Part shown: in pieces, positions 24,701 through 36,700 of the stretch
Numbering within the stretch: position 1 is the stretch's first letter
How the letters are laid out: every line of letters starts with the position of its first letter
Origin: Euleptes europaea
Taxonomy: Eukaryota > Chordata > Lepidosauria > Squamata > Sphaerodactylidae
Assembly (NCBI RefSeq): GCF_029931775.1
Contig: NC_079320.1
Location: 51,849,521-51,913,520, forward strand
Direction: 5' to 3'
Length of the DNA stretch: 64,000 bases
The notes under the pieces: generated by a model
The model's database searches: none
Told to the model about the DNA's origin: nothing
The model's input: the letters and a program-made list of their open reading frames with translations, nothing else
Made by a program: the position numbers and the translations under genes

Positions 24701-27700
24701 TGAAAGAAACTCTCTCACATCACTTCAAGGAAGCTATGGTTGGCCTGATGTATCCACCTGCATCCTTTGATGCCCATGAGCTCTGGCATGCCATGAAGGT
24801 ATACACATAAGGATTCTTAACTGATAATCTTGCAATAGGTTGAAGCAAGGCATGAGAAACAGGACGTTGAGTTGTCTGGCTTGTCTGTTCTCACCTTGGC
24901 CATTTTGCCTGAATAGATTTGAGTGCTGGTAAATTTGAAATAGGAACAAATAATTGAGGTGATCTGTGTCACAAAATATACACTACAAATGAGGTGAGTT
25001 CAAATGTTGATTGCATTTTTAAGTTCTTAGCATCTATGGTTTTGTGTCAAGTCAAACACCACATACAATCAGTTCAGCAATTTGACTGCAAATCAAAAAG
25101 AACAGCGTTCTGAGTAATTCTGCATCTGAGCCGTGAGGGCATTCAGTGTAGCATTTATATGGATAACTACTACAGATGCGTATTCACAATCTCCTTACAT
25201 ACTCCCTAGGGTTACCATCGGCAAGTCATGCACCATTTGAAGTCAACTGTGTAGACTGTGCATTGCTTTTGCATCTGTACAGTTGGCAATTAATCAGCCA
25301 GTGGAACTCATTGTGGTGATGCAATGGCAGCACTGAACATGCTCAGAGTTGGGAGTCAGGCAAGAAGACAAAATGGCCAAGGCTTGGACACTTAGGGTTG
25401 CCAGGTCCCTCTTTACTACCAGCGGGAGGGTTTTGGAATGGAGCCTAGGAGGGCGGGGTTTGGGGAGAGGAGGGACTTCAATGCCGTAGAGTCCAATTGC
25501 CAAAGCGGCCATTTTCTCCAGGGGAACTGATCTCTATTGGCTGGAGATCAGTTGTAATAGCAGGAGATCTCCAGCTACAACTTGGAGGTTGGCAACCCTA
25601 GGAAAACTAGAGAGAACAAGGCATGCAGTTTCCCAGGTTGCCACACCAGCAAGCTTGAGACAGTTCTTTCCTTTTGGGTGCACTGAATAAACAGATGGAG
25701 GAAGGTGATAGGCAGGGCAAAATATCTGCAATCCAGACATTGGATTAGCCACACAAAATGGGCCAGGCGAGACAAGAGAGATAAGCATGCAGCAGCGCTC
25801 CTCCCCAGCAGGTCTGAAAAAGCTCTTAGAAAAAGAAATAATTGAAAATATACAAGGATAGGTGTGGGACAGGAATGGGGGAAAGGGTAAGAACTCACAC
25901 GCACATTTTCTCTCTAATTTTGAACATTTGAATGAAAGATTATTTTGAGGTCTGAGAGTCCTGTTCACAGCTCGTGAACAAACTGTGATCGAAGCAGAAG
26001 GGTTACTGATTTGTTGTGCACAATGTATCAGTGATGATGCATGTATATGGAAGTCTGTGCAATTAGCTCAACATAAAAATATCAGGTCAGACCAAAAGCT
26101 AGTGGCAAAATTAATTCTGGACCAACTAAATGGTTTTGTTGTTGTAAAGATTGCTTTATTTGATTTATAATGGTTCTAAACCACCTTGAGGATCTGCCCT
26201 AGATGGACAGGTGGGATATAAACATATTTATTAATCACAAAAATAAATATTTCAATATTTATGCCCATTTAGTTAGGGATTACATACTCCCAAGAAAACG
26301 TGCATAGGATTTCAGTTTTAACAGACACATGCCGCAATATTAAGTGCTATGTATACAACAGTTCTTTACTGCTCCTCAAGGATGTAATTAATATTAGCAC
26401 AATTCACTCTGTGCTAAGAGATTATCTCACTTTCCATCTTGTTTCATCAAAAGAACTACTCGTGCACTTAAATGTAAAAACATACTGATAAACTATCATA
26501 GGCTTAGGTGGTCTGATCAATTCTATCCTAAAGCAAATGAGATAAAATCACCACTTCCCAGGAAACATTAACTTGAAAAGATACTACTAGAAAGTGCTCT
26601 TACAGAAACCAGCATGCTGTGCTTATTCTAAATCTATCAATTGTATTTGAAGCCATTGTTTACACCAGTAATGTGTTTTTTCCCCCACCAAAATGCAGGG
26701 AGCTGGGACAGAGGAAAACTGTCTAATTGATATATTAGCCTCAAGATCAAATGAAGAAATCTTCCAGACGAAAGAAGCCTACCTAATGCGTAACTGTTTT
26801 TTCCTCCCTCTGCAAAGCATAGTATAGAATATACATAGTAGGCCTTATCCAAGAGGATATTTATCTTATGAACTTGTTTTATTCAATACTGTAATAATTT
26901 TCCTCGCAGGATATTGGGAATTGCAGTTTAATGAGAGGCCTGATTATTTGAGAGATCCCTAGTCTCCCCCACCCCCAATACAATTTCAAGATCCCCCTAG
27001 GAGACACAACGGGCACTTCTCACCAAAGATTTTGCTCTGCATTTCATCTGTTTCCACAGCACTTCACGCTAAATTCATTTCAGACTACATACTACAAACT
27101 TACCTCTGCTTTTTTTCATTCTTTTCAAAGTTTTCAAGCCAGGTTTTCCTTTATGCACAGGAGCCAGCGAAAGAGATCTGTTCTCCTATGTCAGGTCTTT
27201 CATCACTGCTGAGTCTGCAATGCACTGCCCAGGTCCTTGTACTTTTTCAACAAGCAACATAGTGAGCTTCTACGCAGCCCCCCTTCATCCTCCTTCCAAC
27301 TTTGTCCCTTTGTAATTAGCACCTTTACTTCCCCCACTCTACTCTAACCCACCATAGCAAATAGAAAGCTCTGCTTCCCCCCAGGATTGCCAGACATCGA
27401 GGTGGTAGCTGGCGATCACCAGGGATTATAACTGATCTCCAGGCAACAGAAATCAATTCACCTGGAGAAAATGGTTTCATTGCGCTTGTCCCCATTTCCC
27501 CAACAAAGACCAAGTTCATAACCCAATCTACATTGTAGGAAGAGCAACATCATCGAATAAACCAGGATGTCTGCATTTGTATACCATACAAAACCATAGT
27601 TAAGACTAACTGTGGTTAATAAACCAATTTTAAACCATGGTTTTACATCTTGATTTAATTTAGCTTCCTGTGATGTCATAGCTTTTGAGACCAGAGCATC

Positions 27701-30700
27701 ACTACATGAACGGGATGTGCATGTTAGAGCACAGCCAATACTCCTGCTGCTGTGCTGTTCACAACTTGTAGTTAGGGGACTTTCAAGGGAAGAAGTGAAC
27801 AGTTCTCATTACAGAACCCCTAAATCCCCTGGAACACGGATTTAAACACTGGTCTAACTGGCAGAGGGATGCTCTAACATTTCAGGAAGTTATCAAAATG
27901 GCATGTAAACATTTAAGTGCCTTTCCTGGAACAGTCTTAGATTTCCTTTCTATGGACCATAATGGTCAGAGGCGTTTGCATTGTGGTATGAGTGGATGCT
28001 AGAGGGAAATCGGTGAAAGTTGTATAAGTAGATATGCCTTCTATTCATGAAAGAAACCCTTTGGATAGTAGACATTCCTTTACTCATATTGGCTCAAGAA
28101 GTTACACTGATCCACTATATGTTAATTCATTTATTGTTTTCTTTGCAGAATATGACAGCGACCTTCTTCAAGACATTTATTCTGAGACCTCTGGCCACTT
28201 CAGAGATACACTAATGAATCTTGCTCAGGTATTGTGCAAACAAGTTCTCTTTTACTAAAAGTAAAAAGGTGGGGGGGAGTAAAACAGCTTCACATTGTTC
28301 GAGGATCTTTTGAATTTTAAGTTCACTATTGTTAGAAATAAATTTTGGAAGATGAAATAGTAATTTTTAAAAGTTTTCATCTATAATATCTTGCCCAACG
28401 GTAAACTGCTGAAACTGGTAACTTCCACCTTCTTTCCAAAGTGTATTTCCACTTTCAAGTACTTTTTATTCCTGCAAGTTCCATGGTTTTTAAAAACAAA
28501 AACTCCCAAGAAAGCATCTTTACTCCCGCTCTTTGCCCAGTCATGTACAGTAAAATGTGATTTACGAGCGGGACATGTATTTAAAATGTATCTTTTTACA
28601 TTTTACGTTCTTATAAGAACATAAGAAAAGCCCTGCTGGATCAGACCAAGGCCCTTCAAGTCCAGCAGTCTGCTCACACAGTGGCCAACCAGGTGCCTCT
28701 AGGAAGCCCAAGACAACTGCAGCAGCACCATCCTGCCTGTGTTCCACAGCACCCAAAATAATAGGCATGCTCCTCTGATCCTGGAGAGGCAGCTGTGTGT
28801 TCAATGGGATGTGTGTGCAATGGGATGTGTACATGTGTACCCAGAAGAAGTGAAAAATATTAATGAAATGCTGTGTGTGATTAAGGAATGTGGGCATATA
28901 TATGCATGTAAATGACATTGTGAAGGTGCGTGATCTAAATTATTCAACAATATGCAAAGAAGCCACCTCTGAGCATGTGTAGAGCACCTTTCCCTCAAAT
29001 GAGTAATACGACTGGCTCCTAATACTACTAGGTAATACAAGGGCTTCTAGGGCAAAACAGTATGATACATTTGGCATACAATCACAAGCTTTTCCTATTT
29101 TACAAAATTATCTCTGTTGATTTTTCCAGGGAACCAGGCAAGAGGGATATGCAGACCCTGCTATGGCTGCACAGGATGCTATGGTATCGACACATATTTG
29201 CAGTTTTAAAACCTTTCTGAAATGTGATTTGATGTGGTGGCCTTTTGCACATCATTCATCTTTTAATGGTCTAGGTCCTCTGGGAAGCATGCCAGCAAAA
29301 AAGTGGGGAACACAAAACCATGCTGCAAACGATTCTATGCAACAGGAGTTATCAACAGTTGTGGATGGGTAAATATTTTCATCACTTCTTCAATCACCAC
29401 ACAGCTTAACTATGTGGATAAGTAATAGAGTAAAGCAGTACAGACCTTGGCTAAAAGTGAGAAGCTACCTCTGCAATCATTGAAGGTTTCAGAAGCCATG
29501 AGATCTAAACTGGCATCACACACATACAAACAAGTTGCTTCTTTCCCCCTTTTCATATATCATTTGGTGTATGAGTTCATATTGAAGAACCTCAATAGAC
29601 TTGTGTGCCATCCAGCACACATGAGAACACATGATTTTGCTATAGTAATCTGGTATGTCAACGGCATAAGGAAGTCATCATCTGTCCATTTAATATAAAA
29701 CAGCAAGATAATGGACTAAACCTGATCTTTTGACAAACTTGATTTAGCCAAATCATTTCTCCAGTGTAGTTATTGTTATTGCAGAACAGAACATAAGCAT
29801 AACTAGAATCATAATCTAATTGATTTTTGATTTGTTTGATCAGTAGAGATTGTTTAACTACACGCCTTCCCATACTGAGTTTTTGCTACGACTCGGTTTC
29901 TTAACACCATCAGTTTTCCCCCTCACCTGCATACAGTATCATTTGCCAGTTGTTGTTCTGATTTGAAGGAAGGGGTTGAGGTTTGGGGAAGGGGGAAACT
30001 TGAAGAAAAAACAGGGGACCAATGACTGGCAAGTAGTAATGTGTGAAAGGGAAAGAACAGATACAGATAAGAAGCTGAGCAGCAAAAACTCCATGTTTCT
30101 TAACCACAGAATGAATATTTTTCCCATGACCAAACATGATGTTAACTCAATGCAAACTCTTAACCTTTGTTGAAAAAATCTGCAAACCAGCAATAGATTA
30201 AGGCACCAGTGTTTAACTGACAAAGGCATAACTGCTTATCAGTCATAAATATACATGTCTTCTTTAAGTTTTTCAGGAGTTTCAGAATATCTCTGGACAG
30301 GACATAGTAGATGCCATTACTGAATGCTATGATGGATATTTTCAGGAACTACTGATAGCAATAGGTAACTAAATCTGTATAATTGCAGTATGTAATAATC
30401 TTACTATTATATTGATCAACTGTACTAAGTGTTGGTATATTTCCCCCTTCCTGTTTTCATTTCATAAAAGTAACACATTTCAAATACATATATTACCACA
30501 TCTACAAAAGTGGAAAATTGAGATTCAAGCTGAGAAAAGTAGCCTGTGCATCTGCAAAAGCACTACAATAAACTTTCCAACCAGGAGTAGTAGCACCTAC
30601 TGAGTAGGGAGTAAATTGCTACTCCCTCTGAGGGAGCAGTTAATAGAACTCATTGTTTTATTGCTGTTGCTCCTACAGATTTGCTATGTCATCTTGTGGA

Positions 30701-33700
30701 AGTCTAGATCTTGAAAACTAGTGGCAATGGTTTTTAGACTCCAATGTTTTAACAGTATAGAGTTAAGCCTTTTATCTTTCTGTACCTCAGATTCTCTCTG
30801 TCAAGTAACATCTATCAGATGTGTGTTTGACCTAGACAAATCTTTCTGTTCTAAGGGCCTGGTTGCATGTGACTTCTAAAGCACTTAATGAAATAGAAGA
30901 CACATTGCCAGCAGCCTTTGGAACTGCTAGTTCTAGGAAGAAATTCTTTTGATAACTCCATTAGAGAGCTGGAAAGCAATATTTCTCAACCAATACTAGC
31001 AGAGAAATTTGAGAATCTTGTTCTATATTATAAAATACTGCATTTGAGAACTGTTCAGCCATTATTCTTCACCCCACCTCAATTTCAACCCACCTATCAT
31101 AAGTACATGTCCCACAAAGGCTACAAAGACATGGGAAGGAATATACTACTATAGGCATAAATAATGATTACTTTTGTCTGACTGTAATAGAGAGGTTTTG
31201 AAGATTGTAACACTTCTTTCACTTATTTTGCCCTCAGTTCTGTGTATGAGAGACAAAGCTTCCTATTTTGCTTATAGACTTTACAATGCAATTCATGTAA
31301 GTATGTACATAATTTAAAATAATGGCTTTACTAGTCTCTTGTTTGTTACTTAGCCAGCACTTATTGAAAAGTGTTATAATCCTCATGTTTAAAATGCTGC
31401 TTGCTTGCTTTATGGGTTTATGATGGAGCTGTGCATCATTTTTTTCAGTATTTTTCAGAATCAGGTTTACTGAACCCAAAAAAATTTCAGAAAAGAAAAA
31501 AAGGGGAAAAAAGCCAAGTACTTTCACCAGTAAATGGGATTTTCCACCTTCTTTTCAGATATCCGAACATTTTCTGCTCCATAAAGTCTATGGAGAATTT
31601 TGGGGAGCTCTGGGGGGGGGGGGCTGGTTTTCAAGGTCAACGTGCCAAAATTGCAGCATAGCTGCAGGTGACATCCTTAGAAGAATCCCCAAGTTTGGGT
31701 AGGGGGTCCAATTCTATGGGGTGCCCTCATCTATCCAATGGAGTTTTCAATTGTTTCCAATGGCATCCCTTCAAGATGCCTCTCTCCCTACCTCCTGTTG
31801 CCCTGGAAACCTGCCCAAGGGCAGGAAAACAGCAACAGGAGATTGCTCCTTCCAGAGCAATCCAGCAAAGATTTGCCAGCCCAGGAGAACCCACCTGGAA
31901 GCCCAGCAGAGCACCAGCCAAGGTAAGTTTAAAGGGGGGTTAAAATTTAAAGCCCTCGTGAATGGGCTTTAATTTTTTAAAAAAACATTTCCCCCGAAAA
32001 GCTGGGAAAAAAAAATGTTTCAGCATTTTGGAATTCGGCTTCATCTAGATAGCTGTGGTTTTTTGGGGGAGGATTCAGCATATCTGAATGCACACTCCCT
32101 AGTTTATGATAATCATGTCAACTACAAATCCCAAACAACCCCTTTCGTGTGAAGATGCAATGCAACCTCATTTTTAGAATGGCTTTGAGACACAGCATCT
32201 ACTTATTCAGAAGTAAATTCCGCGAAACACACAAAGACACATGAAGCTGCATATATTTATATAGTGATAATTGCCTGTCAGCCAGCCGATCCCTATGGTC
32301 TTAGGTAGAGATCATTCACATCACCTACTGTTTGATCCTTTTTCCTGGAGATGATGGGGATTGAATATGAGACCTTCTGCATGCCACACAGATATTCGAC
32401 AAATGAGCCACAGCCCCATCCCCAATTTGAATTAATTGGGACTTTGGGAACAATCCTAAGCAGCTCTACTCAGAATTAAATCATGTTATTAAATGGGGCT
32501 TGCCCCCCAGAAAGGTGCCTTAAGGATTGCAGCCTTAGGACTGTGGGTCTTAGAAGTGGATCTATTTACACAAGCAACTTGGTAGAAATAGAGATGGAGT
32601 GTGAAAGAACTGAAGTACTAAAAATTCTGTGTAATCTTAGCGACGGTATTGGGAAGGGGCATGGCTCAGAGCTAGAGCAACTCCGTTGCATGCAAAAAAA
32701 ATCCCAGGTTCAATCACTGGAGTCTCCAGTTACAAAGATCAAGTAGGAGGTGATGTGAAAGACTGACGCGGAAGCCAAGCGGATTAGCAGTCTTGTCCAG
32801 GATACCCATCAGAAAGTCCACGGCCACATAGAAAAAGTGTAGTTTATTTTACAGTGCAGAAATATATACAGATACTCCTTTCACACTCTCCGCTCATAAC
32901 ATCCCGCATAGAACTGCGGTTTCACTTCATTATATACACCTGGTGGACGCAGCCACCAATCACAGTAGATATCCAATTATCCTGGCATTGCTACTGCATT
33001 GCATCAGCCACCTGGCTACAGCTGGATCAGGCCAGCTTTCTCTAGCTCCCCAGGTACTTTCCAGGCTGATTACATCATCTCACTGGTCTCACTGATCTAT
33101 CCTGCACCTGTCAAACTATCTGACAAACTTGTAATCTTGACAAAGACTTGAGACCCTGAAGAGCCCCTGCCAGTCAATATTAATATTAATGACAATATTA
33201 ATGTTCATGAACTAATGGTCTGATTCAGGATAAGGCTGCTGCGTGTGGTCACATGTACTCCATTTAGATAAACTGAGGTTCCTCTACTGTAAATCCCAGC
33301 TAACCTATCATAGACATCTGCAAGTAGATCTATGTCTTAATAGGACAATGTGTTTTTATATACTATTGAAAAGACTTCATTCTGCACGGCCTCTTTCGCC
33401 CTCTGGTGTGGAAATGTGAAATTACAAATTGTGTACCATTAAATCGTCTGTTTTATCTAAAAAATACTACAGATCTATGTGTATTTCATTTTCTTAACAT
33501 TTTATTTGCATTTAGACATGTTTAATGGCCAAATTTCACCTTCAGGTCATATCCATAGACATCTATGTCCCAAAGCAATACTGCCTATCAAAGACTGTTA
33601 GATTTATGTTTCAGAAAATATTTTTAGAATCGGAGAAGTCCAAATAACAAGCCTGCAACTTGCAAAGTTTTTTTTGTCAAGTTAGTTTTGTTGCCTTGGT

Positions 33701-36700
33701 GATCCTGAGTTGGGTGGATTGGCAGCGTAGAAATGTTTTAAACAAAGTAAAATAAATAAATTTAGGGTGCATTTATATAGTATTTTTCCCGGAGTATGTT
33801 CCAGGAAGAATTTGTCCAATTCATTCAATTGCTCTATTTTTTTTTCCATAAAGAAAAAGTTCTTACCACCACACAATGTTCATTGCAATGTCTGCATAGA
33901 AATGAACCCATATTTTTCCCCACTAGGTTGGGGGTAGGGTAAAAGCAGTGTAGGAATAATCTTTTCTAGTGTAAAACAGCAGGAGAGACAAGAGTTAACA
34001 TTTCTCATTCTCCTACACTATTCTTTTCCTTGATAAAGGACTACTAGCAATGTAATTGGCAAAAAAAAGTTGATTGAAATGAATACAGAAGAAAGTGTAA
34101 TGTGCAACTCAGCCCTTAAAGGGTTTTGTTCACATGAGCAACAGGATGAGTTATACATATCCATGACATGCTTATCCTTACAAATACTCAGTGATGAAGG
34201 TTCTTCTGGGACATGGTGATTTCCTAAAGCTCCCCGATAGCTGGACTAGGTAGGGTTTTCCAGATTTATATTGTACTAGCACTACAGATATACATATTCA
34301 AGTAAACTAAAATGGCTACTTGCGTGTATTTCAATATCTTCATCATTCAGATGTGATGCTTCCCCATTTCCCTGATTAAATGAGATTTTTAAAGAGCATG
34401 TTAAAAGCAACATATGCACATCCACATGAGTTTGTATGAGATCCCACCGTGACAAGGAAGTGCAGAACGACTCTTGTAAAAGCAGGCTGCACTGATATAG
34501 TCCAAAGCAGCAGTAGTGCAATACCTTTTATTGATACCTGAAGTATTTATTTTATTTGTTTTTATTTATTTTACAAAATGTATACCACATCTTTCTGCCC
34601 TCATATAGGATGAAATCACATCTTAAAAACCATCAAAATATAGCATCATTAAAACAGCCTCATTAACCATAAAGGCATACATAGTAAATTTGAATAATCC
34701 ATTAACTGCAATCCTGAATACACCCTTCTAAGTCCACTAACTTCAATGGACTTAGAATGGTGTAAACGTTAATACATGAAGCTGCCTTATACTGAATTAG
34801 AGCAGTGGTCTATCAAGGTCAGTATTGTCTACTCAGACTGGCAATGGTCTCAGGCAGAATTCTTTAACATCATTTACTGCCAGATCCTTTAAGCCAGGGA
34901 TTGAACCTGGGAATGTTCCAGCAGATGCACTACTACTGAACCATGACCCCTCCCTATAACTCTGCTAAGGACTGCACTGCAGATTTGTGACTCTGCTTAG
35001 GACTGCACTGCAGATTTGTGTCTCTGTGCTTTGCCTGTACATCAAAATCTGTTACAAAATAAAGTGAATTGCAGCAGATAGTCTCCTCCCCCCCCATAGC
35101 AGAGTTCCTTTAAGGACAGGTGAGACTGTGACCAGCTACACAGACTTCACAGACTATTCCCAGGGCTCAAATACAATTCCATCCAAACACCAGTTGCATA
35201 ATTATCACAATTAGTGCTGATGTTCTGCGTGCACGTGCTCCGCATTGTACCAAATAAACACTGCACGTTAAAACTTTTGAAAGCATACACTAGTTATACA
35301 TTTACACATACAATCACAGGTCCATGTATTCAGAAGGGGTTTCCCTGTAAAAACAAACCTTTAGAAAATCCTGGAAACAGGTCTTTATCCCCCGCCCCCA
35401 ATTTGTTGCTTTCACCTATAGAGGGGCCCCAGCATAAATGACAAATGCATCCTGCCATCCTGCAAATAAGCTTTTTCTAAAAAGGATCAAGGAAATAACA
35501 TACTCCTACAGGCTAATGGTGTACCGCTTGGACTACTTTGTCCATTAGATGTCATCGTTGTTCCATAAAAAGTCAAACTCATCTCATCCAGAAACAAGTT
35601 GGGTATCCAGGTATTAGACAATAAAGGACTAAGTTTCTAATGCCATGTTCCTTTCCTTAATTATATGTCATGATACAAGGAAATAGTTTTCCTTTAGATA
35701 AGCAAATGTGTAAAAAACAATATGTAAAAAAAAAGTAATTCCAACTGTACCACACAGCTGAATACAATGGAAGAGAAGGAAAGTTGGCTCAAACCTGTGA
35801 TCACTGGAATAACGCCTGAGGGACTAGAACAGAATGGGGGGGGGGGGACAAGGAGCTTCAGGTTACTTCTTACCAGCTAACAAAGCACCGAACTTCTCAG
35901 GCAGGTGCATCACAGCCACACATGCTTGGCTTGGGCACAGACCCAAATTATTTTATGTCCCTAGGATTACAAAACCTCAATCTGTGACTGCACAGGAAGA
36001 AAATCTCCCCCTTTTCAGAAACCAAAAGAAAGATCTCTTTGAGATCCCATCATTCTTCCACCTCCCCAGTGCAGGAGGTTCTTTAGAAAACACCAGGAGG
36101 CATCTCGCTTTTACATCTGCAGGAAATGCAAAGTTAGAAGCACCTGCCTCCATTACAGCAGACTGCTTGGCTTGGAGCCTTGTAACATTATGCTGACTTC
36201 CGCAACATTTTGTGATTAGCCTTGCCCACCAAAGCAATCACTTTTTGATTGGCACTGCCTTCACAGCGGGCACTTTGTGATGGCACCAACTGGCACCCAC
36301 TGTCCTCTCCCAAAATTACAGAAGTGTCCCCAGATTAGAGACCCCTATTCTAGAATTATGGGGAACAGAGCACATATTTAGTCCCCACTCCAACAATGTC
36401 CAAGTACATTCCTTTACCTTCACCCCTTCAAAAGGGGGGCACAGCACTTGGAAACTCTGAATAAAGACTAAATCTGTGCATTGCCTTAATGCTGGATTGC
36501 ATTGCCTTAATGCTGGATTGCATTGCCTTAATGCTGAATCTCATATCAGAGATTCCATGTGCAACATGTCTAGATGTACAGAGCATTCTACTACTGCAAG
36601 GCATCCTTGCAAATATGTCAGCCCTCCACACACATATCACATCAATGGGCATTTTTGGTAGTAATGGCCACAATCTATCAGGACGTTTTCCAATGAAAGC

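Larger units (their letters stand above)
24799..29129 (+). other. ANXA10 introns 4 to 6
   Basis: Introns 24799-26698, 26790-28148 and 28229-29129. Besides the MITE copies and the LINE end listed, there is an L2-like tail at about 26150-26250 (ACCACCTTGAGGATCTGCCC, then GGTGGGATATAAA). Otherwise plain AT-rich sequence. Confidence 0.45.
29184..31237 (+). other. ANXA10 introns 7 to 9
   Basis: A 91-bp intron (29184-29274) and two introns of about 0.9 kb (29369-30268, 30365-31237). I see nothing beyond splice signals. Confidence 0.5.

Noticed and set aside
27384-27475. Complete ninth MITE copy
   Set aside because: Only the left half is present, so it was listed as a fragment.
28034-28258. 74-residue ORF as a separate small protein
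   Set aside because: It is ANXA10 exon 6 with read-through into both flanking introns.
29163-29372. ORF joining ANXA10 exons 7 and 8 without splicing
   Set aside because: The 91-bp piece between them has good splice sites, and the annexin alignment (DAM-VLWEAC) requires its removal.
36478-36540. CRISPR-like direct repeats
   Set aside because: The three 21-bp units are directly adjacent without spacers, in a vertebrate intron. It is an ordinary tandem repeat.
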